This document shows positions 1-12,096 of a DNA stretch of 64,000 bases, piece by piece. The notes beneath the pieces were generated by a model. That model was not told the DNA's origin, made no database searches, and worked only from the letters and a program-made list of their open reading frames with translations. The first letter of the stretch is position 1; every line of letters begins with the position of its first letter. The position numbers and the translations under genes are program-made. Source of the DNA: Diphasiastrum complanatum (taxonomy: Eukaryota > Streptophyta > Lycopodiopsida > Lycopodiales > Lycopodiaceae); the NCBI GenBank assembly GCA_029204225.1, contig CM055101.1, forward strand, positions 5,395,246-5,459,245, given 5' to 3'.

Positions 1-1175
1 GTCTTGTCACTGATGAGAGACTGATGAGGGGACGAAGGAGAAGGAAGCAGTGATTACGAGAAGGCCCTCTTCACAAAAGGAAGGAAGAAAAACAAGAACA
101 AACCTAAATTTGAGAAGACGAAGTCCTCGAATCAACAATCTTCTTCATGTGATCACTGTCACAAACCAGGCCATACAGCCAACAAATGTTGGTTCAATCT
201 AGCAATACCTTGCATGCACTACAAGAAGAAGGGGCACTCTACATACGATTGCAGATTCAACCCCAAAAAAAAGAACAAAGCTGAGAAAGCAAATATTGTA
301 GAGTCATCCTAGGATGCTGATCGAGGTGATGAAGCATTGACAATACTTGATGAAGCTTCAACAAGCTACACTGAACAAGACTACAATGTAGTCATTGATT
401 CAGGAGCAACATCACACATCACCTGCAACAAGAAAATCTTAATCGACTTCAGAGAACTCAAAAATAACAGAGCAGTGATTCTAGGTGATGGGAGCAGACA
501 CGATGTCAAAGGCATCAGCACTCTACATCTGCAAACACTGTCAAGTCAAGCAGATCTAACAAGAGCACTCTACGTGCCTTCATTGAGAAAAGATCTGCTA
601 TCAGTCTCCAAGATGGCAGATCTTGAAATTTGAGTTTTGTTCGACGACACCACATGTCGCATGATCGAGAAAAATACAAAAAAATTGTTGACGGTTGGAT
701 GCAGAGAAGGAAATCTCTATCAAGCCAATATATTCAGCAACTCTAATAGCATATTAAATACATCAAAAAATGAAAATCAGCTGTGGCACAGAAGAATGTA
801 TCATATGAACATGAGGAGCCTGCATGACATGTGTAAGAAAGACATAGTCACAGGTCTAAAGATATCAAGACCCGATACTGAATTCTGCGAAGCTTGTCAA
901 AAAGGCAAACAACATTGGAACCCATTCACACATGAGGGAAGAAGAGCCAAAGAAGTTCTTGAGCTCGTCCACTCAGATGTATGTGGACCGATGAAAATGG
1001 ATTCACTCTCAAGATCGAGGTATTTCCTGACATTCATAGATGACTACTGTCGGATGACTACGATCTACTACGTAAAGAAGAAATATGAAGTATTTGTTTC
1101 CTTTAAGAAGTTCGTGGCATTTGCATAGAGACACACCTCAAAGAAGATACATATCATCAGATCTTGTGGGGTCGA
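1..1175 (+). pseudogene. Ty1/copia gag-protease-integrase fragment, cut at both ends
   Basis: The window opens inside a copia polyprotein. Visible in order: a lysine-rich gag tail, a CCHC zinc knuckle at about 151-192 (CDHC...GHTANKC), a second knuckle at about 214-253 whose second Cys is Tyr, and the aspartic protease motif VIDSGATSH at about 391-420. A pre-integrase domain follows (LWHRRMYHMN near 781), then the start of the integrase core (LVHSDVCGPM near 964, FIDDYCR near 1036). In-frame stops lie at 310 (TAG), 631 (TGA) and 1126 (TAG). Homology fades at about 1,175, just at the second catalytic Asp region (IIRSCGVE in place of the usual RSDNGGE). No RT, RNase H or LTR follows, so this is a dead remnant. 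Family order is established knowledge; the break coordinates are read from the sequence. Confidence 0.88.
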
Positions 1176-1896
1176 AGATCTCTCGTAGTATAGCCCTTTC
1201 GCCTGTCAACAAAGGTTAGATCACTGGATAGGTGCCTAACTATGCATAGATTCTACTTTTAGTTAATTGCTTACTTTCTCTCTTAACTCTACTCCTCTAC
1301 ACTAACATTCATCATAGTTTGGCTGAAGGGAAGGAATGGAGAAGAAGAGATTGAGAAGAGAAGAGAAAGAGAGTGAGGGTGGAGGTTAGCTCAAATGCTC
1401 CTTATGTTTGCTAATGGAAAGACATTCACTATGGCAAACAATAAACATGGAAATAGAAAGCAATAGAAAACACAACCAAGAGCAATAGCAAGTAGTGAAT
1501 ATCAAATGAGGATGCTTCTCTTCCAAAAATGGTAGAGTTTCACAATGATCCTAACCATTCATCTTGGACCCAACTTGATCCAAGGGTCTACAAAAAGTAC
1601 ATTAGAAATCACAAGATTCATGTGAGTCCCAATTTGGACCCAACTCTAAAAAGTGATCTCTAAGTTTAAAAATGACATTGGGCCTCTAGTTTTATTTTAA
1701 TTACAAGGCCCAAGTCAAGTTTATTTTATTTACAGCTTCAATTGCGTGCTCATTGGGCCATGGGCTTATACACGTAGGATGCCATGCCCTCGCAACACAT
1801 TTTATTGGAGGATTTTATTTACTTACACTTTGTTGGGAATACCCCCACCAGGACTCACGGCCTGAAATAGTGCCTGTCCCTCGACACTCTACCGGT
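1176..1896. other. Unassigned non-coding stretch
   Basis: No gene, LTR boundary or tRNA was recognised here. It holds a purine-rich run at about 1,320-1,385 (GAAGAAGAGATTGAGAAG type) and AT-rich sequence. It separates the truncated copia fragment from the unknown minus-strand reading frame and may include the 3' end of that element. Confidence 0.4.
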
Positions 1897-4800
1897 TTAG
1901 TAGAGCATTCTCTTGGACCGCCTCTGGTGGATGAGATATCCCGTAACGTCTTCCATGAAGTTGAGATGGTCCAGTTCTTCGAGTCCTTTGGCATGTGGAA
2001 GGACTTGTGGAGTCATGTCAGCCATTCCTGATCCACCCATGCTTGGAATCGTTTCATCCAGGGATCTCCAAGGAATACAGCTCGATAATATATGCGAGCG
2101 ACTGGCAGCTGGTCTTTGACTTTGTCGGAAGCGAGTGCCTTATTGGAATCAAAAAATATGGAGGAAAGGAAATCATCCCATTTTATTTCAATGCCCATTA
2201 AATATTCCAAGTCCCGGGCGTAAGTGGCTGCCGCGCGAATTGTGGGATCGGGGCAATTGATGTAGTGACTGGCGAATGCGGAGAGAGCCCTTCTGGCATC
2301 TACATCCGTTTTCCACCCATATTCGGATTTGATGATTGGCCAGTTGAAATTGTTGAGTGTGATCTGGTCCAGAGGAGTGCCGCATTCTGCCCATTTGGAT
2401 CTTCTTGGACATGGCAGGAAATGCGCGTTCACCCGTAACTGTTACAGACTCGTCACATAAGCCCTGATGGCCGCAGAGTCTGTCTCAAATAATTGTTGTC
2501 GCCACTCCGGTTGTGGTTGGAGGGCGGGTAAGGCTTGCAATTCTTTTCCCTTAATGGTCTGACCTAAGAATGATATATGTCAGTCGCCTCTTGATGACTC
2601 GTGGGGATATTTGGATAAAAATTCATTGATGTTTTCCTCCACGGATTTTGATCTTTTGAAGGCCCGGCTGGCAGATATCATTCGTGACCCTCTAGATGAT
2701 GTTGCTTGGTCCTGGCTGGTGGTTGCGCCTTGGCTCTGGTCTCACGTCTCAACGGCCGCATCTGTATGCCCTTGGTCTTGGCCTACGGACCCTTGATCTG
2801 GTTGAAATCCCTTTGCTGTCTGTTGGCTCTGATCTTGGCTGGTACTAGCCTGTGCAGTGTCAAAATTAGGTGGCGGTGGAATTAGCATGGGGGTGGGTTG
2901 GGCCTTCGTTTCCATGTATTTCTGGCATGCCTTGAGGGCTTGCTTAGCCTGGGCGAGCTCTTGCGTTGTGCTTGTCCGATACTTATTGAACTCCGCTTGG
3001 TAGCTGTTGAGGGTTTGGCTATGAATCTGCACTTGACGCCGTAGAAGATTCATCTCTGATTGGGAAAGCGGCCTTGTGTCTGGTGCAGATTGAGCTAACC
3101 AGGCAAGCTTCTCGTCTTGTAAGGCTTTAACCTCCGTCCCCAGGCACGTGCTCTTTGCTTCCAAAAGTGTAAATTGCGCTTGGATGGGAGCAAGCCGTTG
3201 GGATGCTTCAGGTTGAAGCTCTCGCACCTTTGTGGAGGCCTCAGTCAGCGCTTTGGAGAGGCTTCGAATATATTTGTTTAGGCCCTCCTCCTTCTGCTGT
3301 AGCTTGGCAATCTCGTGGTGCCCTGCTTGTTCATGTTGTTGAGCCAGAATCAACTCTTGCTGCAGCTTGGTGAGGTCTGCTCACAACTGTGTATTACTCA
3401 TTGCCAACTGTAGTACCCTGCTTTTCAGAATAGCTTTGGCTGCTACCGCATCCAGGATGTATTCTCCTAGGGTTTGGTACGTCGTCGTTAGATCCGTGGA
3501 AGCAGCTAGTACACTGGCACAGGTAGGGGCTTGTGTTGTATCGGCCCTGACGACTTGTGGAATTCTGTCATCATTGTCTTCGATCAGATTTTCATTTGTC
3601 CTGATGCTATCTGGGGTGGTAGATTCAGTCCGATCTGGTGATGCTACAAGAACTGTTTGTACAAATGCGTCATCAGGCAGTGGTTGGCTGCCCTCGGCAA
3701 CCTTTGGCGAAGCGGGTGGGGTGTGAGAAACAATTGTGGAAACATGGGTGAGGACGGTTTGTCCCAACGAGACAATGGGAGGAATAGTGGGGAACTGAAG
3801 GGTGGTGTGGAGTATGGAAGAAGGTGAGGATGGAGCAGAAAGTGTTTGGCGTGGGGGTGAAAAATTGATAACTTGCATCCATGCCAGATTGTCGGGGGAC
3901 AGTTGCGAATCAGAAGGATTGAATGTGAGAGGAGCAACGGTGGTGGCAGGAGTAATGGAGGATGCGATGGTGATGGATGGAGCAGCGGACACTGGAAGAT
4001 AAGTAGGAGTGATATCAATAGAAGAAACGGGGATGGAGACAAAAATATATGTGGATGGAATAGGAAGAGAGATAGCGACAACAGAAATTGGAATGGGAGG
4101 TTGTACGAAAGAAGAAGTGGTGGTGGTTGATGGAGTAGTTAGTGCTGTAGTGGAGACACGTCTTGGGGTAACAGGTGGAGATGTGGATGTAGAGGCAGTG
4201 CCACGCAATCATTTGTTGCCCGTTGTGTTAATGACTGCAGGTTGGGAGGAGGTAGATGCTTGAGATGGTGGGTAAAGGTTAGTATGTGGCACAAGGGTAG
4301 ACAGGAGAGATGAGCGTTGGAAACCGCACACTTTCACCTCGAGAAGTGTGCAGGCAAAGTTAGACAATAGGGGACCTGGTGCGATTCGCTCACGGTTGTT
4401 GGGTTTGATGGAGTTTGTTAGTTTTCGAATAAGGAAGCTATGCCAGTCGTATGGCACAACGGAGGGGTTAGGGAACTCTAGAAAGGATTCCACTATCTGA
4501 CTCAACAGCGTAGACTGGATTTTGTCCTTGTGAAATGTTAAAATAACCATAAAGTTATTCAACGGATGCGCAGCTGCCTAAAGGACGGGTTCCGTGATAG
4601 CTTCTATCAGGTAGCCATTGTTAGTCTGGACGGAGATTTTTAGTGTGGTTTGGGTGACGAACGATTTGATCAGAGCTTTGGCGTGGTGATGGGAGATGGG
4701 TTGGCGATCACCGGACATAATGCCAATGGTGATCATCAAGTTGACGTTAATCATGACCTTGTACGTGGTACCTTGGTACAGGAAGTGGAAATGAGCCTTG

Positions 4801-4982
4801 TCCTCGTCCCAGGTGGCGTAAGCTTGAAGGGCGAGGCCCATGTTAATCTCAGAATGGAAGAGCGCCGAGTAAAAACCCATTGCTTCAAGGAGTGGGCTAG
4901 CTTTCTGTAGCCATGGTTGGATCAGAGTGCTAGAGAGTAGAGGCCAAATCTGCGTGGCCTCGGGGATGTCACGCTGGATCAC
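1897..4982 (-). pseudogene. Unknown long reading frame with coiled coil, six in-frame stops; probable retroelement gag-like or accessory ORF
   Basis: One minus-strand frame stays protein-like from 4,982 to 2,013 (about 990 codons), broken only by stops at 4580, 4211, 3383, 2744, 2582 and 2444. At about 2,025 a shift of frame gives a further coherent stretch ending at a TAA at 1,897-1,899. Parts in order: a globular N-terminal region of about 250 residues (rich in W, F, L); a Ser/Thr/Pro-rich spacer at about 4,200-3,700; a heptad-like Gln/Glu/Leu coiled coil at about 3,350-2,950; a Pro/Gln-rich linker; and a C-terminal region with Trp and basic clusters. No protease, RT, integrase or transmembrane segment is visible. 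I do not recognise the family. The layout resembles gag-like or extra ORFs of plant Ty3/gypsy-type elements. It lies in the same orientation as the gypsy polyprotein at 14.8-18.8 kb. It could also be a decayed host gene. Confidence 0.5.
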
Positions 4983-4983
4983 C

Positions 4984-4998
4984 TGTTTGGCGCCAAAG
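4984..4998 (-). other. Possible primer-binding site next to putative LTR end
   Basis: A TTGGCGCCAAA palindrome lies directly beside a TGTTAG terminus at 4,999. A TGGCGCC start resembles primer-binding sites of some plant gypsy elements that use a non-initiator tRNA. Only the adjacency supports this. Confidence 0.25.
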
Positions 4999-6319
4999 TG
5001 TTAGGGCCTTTTTTGGCAGGGGATTGGTCCAACCAAAAAGTCCTAAAAGGGTCAAGGGGCACCACTACTGATGGTGGTTATGCCCTACGTGAGCAACGGA
5101 AGACCTGCCACATCCAATCCTAGGGGCTTCTTATGTTATCCCATGCTTCCCATCAGTATATCTTACGAAGATCTCTCTAACATTTCTTCCTCTATTCGAC
5201 TAGCCCTCCGGATGGTCCACGACTACTAAGTCTCAAGCCTCAAGTGATGGCTAAGGACAATGCCTTTAGTTCTAAGGACACCACCAAGCCGATAGTGCAT
5301 TTAAGTGATGGACACCGACCTTTAACTGTAAGACCATGGCCTACGGTGAGGTATGGGCCCTAATGATAAGTAAGTGCCCATGTACTTTATACGAAGTACG
5401 GGGTCTCGGCCAACATATCAGTGCTTGCTCTTATGCTAGTAATTTTGATGGCTCGGCCTTTTGTTAGTGCTTAGGTGTCGTGTGATAATAAATTATACGC
5501 CACTTTGTTTGATGGAGGGCTTCCTGCTCCTTCTCAAACACCATTGGGTGGTTTTGGTTTCTTTTCTCTCTCGCTCAAGAAGGAAACACCATCACACACT
5601 CACTCCCATCCCTTCTTAAAAGATCAAGCAACTATCAAGGGGTCACCAACAAGCTTTCAACGTGCAGCAAACTCTCCAAGCTCACATTAATATCACTTTT
5701 CTAAAACCATTCTAACTTACATCCATTCACCAGACCACATTCCTTAAACTTTTAAGAACATAAAAAGATACACACAAGCCTCAACCTTCATACTCCTCAA
5801 ATCACTCTCTACTCCAAGCTTCTTTTAGTGACACTCAACCAAAAACAAAATCATCTCACATTGCATACCATCAACAATCCAATTTTAACAAATTGATTTA
5901 TACATCCTCCCAAGGCAACATGATCATCCCTCAACCAAGGATCACTAACACTCATAAGCATCTCTCCACTCAACTCTCAACCCTCAACCAAATGACTCTC
6001 TCCGCCATAATATTCAAGCACAAACACACTCTCAAATCCTAACAACCATAACCTCAACTAACACAATCACTCAACCATGAACTCACCCAACACTCAACCT
6101 ATCCCATAATGGAACTAACCTCCATCAACAACCCAAATGCATTCCAAATCAAATGACTTCTAACCACCTCTCAGCAAATGTAATGAAACTCTCAATCCAC
6201 ATGGAATTCAACTATCACATCAAACTCATCAAATCCGACTATCGACTCACTATCACATTATTATCCAACTATCTCAATCCTTAACTATCACATCAAACTC
6301 AATCACTCCAACTATATCT
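4999..6319 (-). repeat. Putative U5/R side of a long LTR, split by element A; G-poor
   Basis: Starts TGTTAGGGCC next to the possible PBS. From about 5,570 to 6,310 the plus strand is almost devoid of G and is made of degenerate CTCAACCAA-like units. One 19-base unit (AACTATCACATCAAACTCA) occurs twice, near 6,210 and near 6,283. No coding was recognised. Removing element A joins this to 12,757 onward, where a CTATAAAAGG box on the minus strand (about 12,774-12,785) would sit just upstream. I therefore infer one long LTR, whose far end may be CTAACA at 13,683. No second copy was found. Confidence 0.3.
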
Positions 6320-6974
6320 TGTGAAAAATACAGATCCTAAGTGGATCTAAACTCCAAGATCATTGGCTTGAATGCTTGCACTCCAAACTACATAAGCTAG
6401 GAATTGGCAACACATTCTATGCTACCTAGAATGCAAAGAACTTGATCAAAAAGCATTTATCACAAATGGAAACTTCCATAAACATCAAGTGTGGCCCAAA
6501 ATAGCATTATACAGTCCATAATACATCAGCCTACCACTTTTGGAAAGCACCTAAGATCATACACAATAGCTTGAAGACAATACACACAACAATGCTCTCA
6601 ATGGAGGAAGAAACAATGACAATGATCTATTGATCTCAATGAAGCATACAAAAGGTTTCTCCAACCTGTTCTCCACGACTTCCCTACTATTTATGGATGG
6701 GGAAGATGACTCTCTCTCCTCTCTCTAGAAGGTACTTGACCCTAGATATTCCCTATATAGGAAAAATAGCTAAAAATGGCTTATATGACCAAAATACATC
6801 AAAATGGTCTCATTTTGAAGGGTATGAAGTTTGACACTTCATCATACTGAAAAAATACAGTAAATAAAAACATTGTGGCCTGGTTCACACGTGCAAAACT
6901 CCAGAACCAAAACTATTTACAATTTTAGCCAATTTAGGCCTCAAACTAGCTAGGAAATGTTGACAATTTTCACA
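6320..6974 (-). repeat. 3' LTR of element A
   Basis: 655 bp, bounded by TGTG and CACA. On the minus strand it follows the polypurine tract. It carries a TTCACACGTGCAA motif (CACGTG at 6,888-6,893). A TATATAGG-like promoter box lies near 6,750-6,765. Confidence 0.95.
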
Positions 6975-9900
6975 CTCCCTCTTCAACATTGGATGCTAGT
7001 TTCAACATAGTCTTTGAGCACATTCCAAGATTAGATCTATGCATTAAATATAGGTCCTTTCCCAATGGTTTGGTGAAGATATCAGCCACACACTCCTTTG
7101 AAGAGACATGTTGAAGCTCCACCTCTTTGGCAATGACTTGATCCCTCACAAAATGGTGAGCAATCTCAATGTGCTTGCTCCTTGCATGAAAAACAGGATT
7201 GCTTGCCAAGCTTTGGGCTGAAAGGTTATCACAAAAATATGATTGGAGTCTTCTCTGGTTCCAGCAAGTGAAGATCCAATAACATCCTCTTGATCCAAAG
7301 AATCTCCTTGGTGCATGTTGTTAATGCCTTGTACTCGGCTTCGGTGGAAGATAGAGAGATAGTTGGTTGCTTCTTTGATAGCCATGAGACCACTCCATCT
7401 CCAAGATAGATTGCAAAGGCACTTGTTGACTTCCTATCCATTTGATCACCTGCAAAATCTGAATCTGAAAATCCACAAAGGTTAGGTGTAGTACCTCCAT
7501 ACAAGATGCCAAAATCTCTAGATCCCGAGATGTATCTAAGTACTCTCTTTCCTAGCTTCCAATGAGCCTCACTAGGATCTTGCATAAATTGACTTAGTTT
7601 ACCAACCACAAAGCTTAGATCAGGTCTTGTGATGGTTAACCATATAAGAGATCCTATTAGCTTTCTATAGAGAGTAATGTCCTTGAAGGATCTTTCATTA
7701 CTTCTTGTAGTTAGCTTTACATTTGATTCCATAGGAGTAGAAACAACTTTACAATCTTCCATATGAAACCTTTTTAGAATAGAGTTAACATACTTTTCTT
7801 GACATATGAATGTAGATTTAGAAGTTCTAATAATCTCTATTCCTAAGATATAATGAAGTTTACCAAGATCTTGAATTTCAAACTCTCTTTTGAGTGCCAT
7901 CTTGATTTCATCTATATCTAGATTGTTACCACCACTTAAGATAATGTCATCAACATAGATCAAAAGTAAAGTGATATCATTTTCATTCAATCTAAAGTAG
8001 AGAGAATGATCATACTCACTCATAACAAAGTTTTGAGAAAGTAAGAAGGAATTGAGCTTAGCATACCAACTCCTTGGTGCTTGCTTTAGCCCATACAAAC
8101 TCTTTTGGAGATAGCACACATGATTAGGCTCATCATGTGAAACATAGCCCTCGGGTTGCTCCATGTAAATACCTTCTTCAAGATCACCATTCAAGAAGGC
8201 ATTAGTAACATCCATTTGCCACATATCCCAATCATAAAGAGTTGCAAGAGAGATTAGGATTCGAATAGTTACCATCTTTGCCACGGGTGCAAAGGTCTCA
8301 TCATAGTCAATACCATATTCTTGAGCATACCCCTTTGCCACCAACCTTGCCTTGTACTTGTTGATTGATCCATCTTGATTTGTCTTGATCTTGAAGATCC
8401 ACTTACAACCAATTGCCTTCTTGTCCTTTGGAAGCTTTACCAACCTCCATGTGTTGCTTTTGATGAGTGCTTGATGCTCATGATCCATGGCTTGGATCCA
8501 TTCCTTCTTTTGAATTGCTTCACCTACACAAGTTGGTTCATCAAAAGAGGTAAGAAAAGCAAAGTTAGAGTTGTCCACCACTTGCTTTCCTTTTTCATCA
8601 TAGGTTAGCCTTGATGGCTTAGCCCTTTGCCTTTGAGTCTTCCTTGAAGTTTGCTTTGGAGTGGCATCTCCATCTTCATCCAAGACATCTTGCACATCAT
8701 GATGATTAGTAGGCACATCAACATCAACATCAACAACATTGGAAACATTCTCTTCATGAAAGATGACATCCCTACTTATGACAACTTTCTTTGTAGAAGG
8801 AATGTACACTTTGTAAGCCTTGCTTACTTCACTATAGCCAACAAACACACCCTTCTTTGATGAAGGATCTTCTTTAGTTCTATCATCAAGTGTGATATTG
8901 ACAAAACATGTACATCCAAAGATCCTACAATGCTTGACACTCGGCCTTCTACCATAAAGAACCTCATGAGGAGTTTTACCATCCAAGGAAGCACTTGTCC
9001 ATCTATTACATAGATAGTTAGCACATGCTAAAGCTTCCCCCCAAAAAGACTTAGCAAGATTAGCATGTAGTCTCATTGCCTTGGCACATTCACAAAGGGT
9101 TCTATTCTTCCTCTCGGCCACTCCATTCTGTTGTGGAGTCCTAGGACTAGACATCTCCCTCTTAATCCCATGTGCTATACAAAAGTCTTTGAACCTATTT
9201 GAGGTGTATTCCCCTCCATTATCAGATCTTAAGCATTTGATCTTTGTATTGAATTGGTTTTCCATTTCATTCTTGAACTTGACAAATGCAGCAAACACTT
9301 CATCCTTAATTTTAAGAAGATAGATCCAAGTATACCTACTAAAGTCATCAATGAAAGTTGCATACATCTTTGCCCCACCATTGCTAGTTGTACTAGAAGA
9401 ATGAATATCAGAATGCACAAGTTGAAAAGCTTCTTTAGATCTAGAAGTAGATCTAGAATAAGCAAGTCTATGAGATTTGGACAAGGCACAATGTTCACAA
9501 ACACTATTGTTTGCAACAAGACTTTTAGGGAGACCAAGAACAAGCTCTTTCTTTGCCATTACCTCCAAAGATTTGAAGTTGGGATGGCCCAACCTCTTGT
9601 GCCAAACTTCTTGGTTTGTCAATTGCTCCCTAGCCATACATCCTTCATGATTAGAGATCACACATGCATCAAGCTTGAAAAGTTTACCATGCCTCCTACC
9701 TTGAGCAATCAAGGATCCACATTTACTTATCAAACATGCATCTCCAATGAACTCCACATCAAGTCCTCTGTCAATCATTTGACTTACACTAAGCAAATTC
9801 TTAGTGATTGAAGGAATGTACAAAACATTTTCAAGATTTGCTTTCCTATTTGTTGAAAGGGAAATAGGAATAGTGCCTATGCCTTTGATGTCACATTGAC

Positions 9901-10924
9901 CATCATTTGCAGTGTAGATGATGTTACCTTCTCCCTCATAAGACAATAAGGATGTAAAGTATTCCTTATGTCTTGTCATGTGAGATGAGGCTCCACTATC
10001 AATCCACCAAGGATCATTATCATCTATGTTGGCTAACAAACTTGAAGTCATAACAAGTGATTCACATGTGTTATGTTCTTCCTCATCTATTGTAAGATTT
10101 CCTTGCCTCTCTCCTTGCTCTCTTTTCTTCTTATAACATTCATTTGCAAAATGACCTTTTATCCCACAATAAAAGCACTTGAACTTTGACTTATTGTTCT
10201 TAGTAGAAGAGGAAGAGGAAGAGTGATCATCATGATCAAAGTTACCACCTTTGGACCATTTCCCTTTGCCTTTACCTTTGCCCTTGAATTTGCCTTTTGT
10301 GAAGAAAGCCTCTTCACCTCCACCTTGCAAGGATGCACCATCAAGCTTTGATTGCAACCTATGTTCTTCAGCCAATAAGATTTCTTGCAAGTCAACCACA
10401 CTTGGCAAGACTCTTTGAATGGCAAAACTTTGCACAAGGTTAGCATGTTCATTTAGCAAACCATTCAACATAACTTGGACTATTTCACCATCTTTTATGT
10501 TCTCATCAATGCATGCTAAATCATCACTTAGGGACTTAACTCTCAAGATAAATGCATGAGCACTTTCACCCTCTCTTTGCCTACTAGAAAATATTTGTCT
10601 CCTTAGGGTCAATACCCTAGATGTGGACTTTGATTCAAAGAGCTTCTTTAAGGCATTCCATGCCTCACTTGCACTTTGACACTTTCCAACTTCCTTGAGA
10701 AGTTCATTTGTAACATTCATTTTAATGATATGAAGAGCCCTTTTGGCCTTCTTATCAAACCTTTGTTGCTCTTGAAGTGTGAGAGGTCTCTCTTCAATTT
10801 CTGCAACTATGTCCATGAGTTCATTCAACTCAAGTAAGGACTCCATCCTCACTTTCCAAGTAGAGTAGTTTGATGAACTCAACCTTTCACTAGACTCTAG
10901 CATGATCCCACCATTGGAAGCCAT
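6970..10924 (-). pseudogene. Copia gag-pol polyprotein of element A, single frameshift
   Basis: Starts MASNGGIMLE at 10,924 and stays open for 1,231 codons to 7,229. The last 79 codons continue in another frame from about 7,209 to 6,970. Domains: copia gag (NYSTWKVRMESL near residue 20); CCHC knuckle near residue 250; aspartic protease WWIDSGASSHM near 305; pre-integrase (WHKRLGHPN). The integrase catalytic D, D and E are present in HSDIH (about 508), LRSDNGGE (about 568) and NGVAERKN (about 604). RT follows with [10 protein letters not shown] and the catalytic YVDD near 990, then RNase H with SDSDFAGD and SSTEAEYKA (about 1,160-1,200). The break is one extra base in CACAAAAATATGATTGG near 7,230-7,240, compared with the related element at 28 kb. 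It removes the end of RNase H from the main frame. All other catalytic residues look intact. The start is the first Met of the conserved copia gag N-terminus. Confidence 0.93.
6975..6987 (-). other. Polypurine tract of element A
   Basis: GTTGAAGAGGGAG on the minus strand, directly upstream of the 3' LTR. It overlaps the last codons of pol (EEGV). The TGA stop is completed by the first bases of the LTR. Confidence 0.85.
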
Positions 10925-11129
10925 GATTCTAATGTTTCTTCAACTTTTAGGTTTTGTCCTAAAGCACTTAGCACTCACTTTTCTCTCAACAAATGATAGA
11001 TAAAGAGATCTATGAAGATTTAGGACCCTAAAACACTTCTATCTTGAACCTAGATGGTTTCCAAGCATAGAAAGGAAGATTGAAACACATGCAACACTTT
11101 GCACACACTAAGAATGGATTACAAAATCA

Positions 11130-11600
11130 AACCAACCTGAACACACTCTTGCTTAAGCTCTCAAACTTTCCAGCAAGTGACCAAATCAAGTTATGGTGTG
11201 AAGAGTTACTTGCATTCTTAGAAAATACCCAAAACTAGGATGCCAAGATTACCTAGTAATGAACAAACTTGATCAACATATGATCAACACACTAAGATAT
11301 TGATTCAACCTGTAAAACCACATGTAAACCACACTTCTAAAAGTTTATAAACTCCAGCAAGTGATAAATACAAGATTTAGAGGTGAATGAATGAGCACAC
11401 TTAGTGAATCACAAGACTAGCTTCACTATCTTGTCAAATCTTGGTGTTTAGATGTAGATCTAAGATCACTTCACATGAGAATGTTCCTCAACCTGTTAAG
11501 AACCTGAAAACACACTTGCATAATGGTTAACACCTTCCAGCAAATGCTCCAATCAAATTACATAAGGAGAGTTACTTACATGCTCAACAAAGTACACCAA
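11130..11600. repeat. Three degenerate direct repeats of about 183 bp in the leader of element A
   Basis: The motif CAGCAAGTGA, or a close variant, recurs at 11,171, 11,355 and 11,538, spaced 184 and 183 bp. Each copy is preceded by an AACCTG...CACACTT block and followed by an AGTTACTT-like or GATTTAG block. The copies lie between the 5' LTR and gag. A possible fourth, weaker copy begins near 11,930. Confidence 0.6.
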
Positions 11601-11738
11601 AATTTATGCCAAAATTGATGACAATCTTTACAATATGCTCTTCACAATGGAGCTTACAATATGTTCACCCAAAAAAGGGGATCTTTCATCCAAATGGGAG
11701 CTTTGCTCAGCCTTTAGGAGAATTACAACTCACTCAAA

Positions 11739-11810
11739 AGAGCATTTGTCATCCACTTAAGGAGAAGTTTCATCCACTTAAGGAGAGTGTTCATCCAAGA
11801 ATGGAGATTG
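11739..11810. repeat. Short tandem repeat in the element A leader
   Basis: Two to three copies of a 21-bp unit beginning CATCCACTTAAGGAGA, inside the 5' untranslated leader. A longer, looser series of the same kind starts near 11,655. Confidence 0.55.
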
Positions 11811-12084
11811 TCAACAATAGGATTGAAAAGAACATTGTTAGTATTGAATATGCACAAGCCTCACAATCACAAATGATTAGGTGTTATGATCTGATCCAAA
11901 ATAGTTTCTTTTCAGCCTCTGATCTTCAATAGACCTGAAATATGCTTTTGATCCACAAGTTCAACTCACAAAACAAAGGTTAGTAAGATTTGATCAACAA
12001 AGCAATGCAAAATCATGCTAGAACTTGATCAAACATCCAAATATCACCAAAAATGGAATACTTACTGTAAATAGAAGCCAACCA

Positions 12085-12096
12085 GCTCTGATACCA
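12085..12096 (-). other. Primer-binding site of element A (initiator Met tRNA)
   Basis: TGGTATCAGAGC on the minus strand, immediately inside the 5' LTR. It is complementary to the 3' end of plant initiator methionine tRNA, the usual copia primer. Confidence 0.93.

Noticed and set aside
3644-4081. His/Pro/Ser/Leu-rich alternative frames in 3.6-4.1 kb
   Set aside because: Low-complexity shadow of the Ser/Thr/Pro-rich part of the main unknown frame.
9254-9811. 185-codon plus-strand frame inside element A pol
   Set aside because: Antisense shadow of integrase coding sequence.
11606-11932. 108-codon open frame in the leader of element A (+ strand)
   Set aside because: It is antisense to the element, made of short degenerate tandem repeats, with no recognisable domain.
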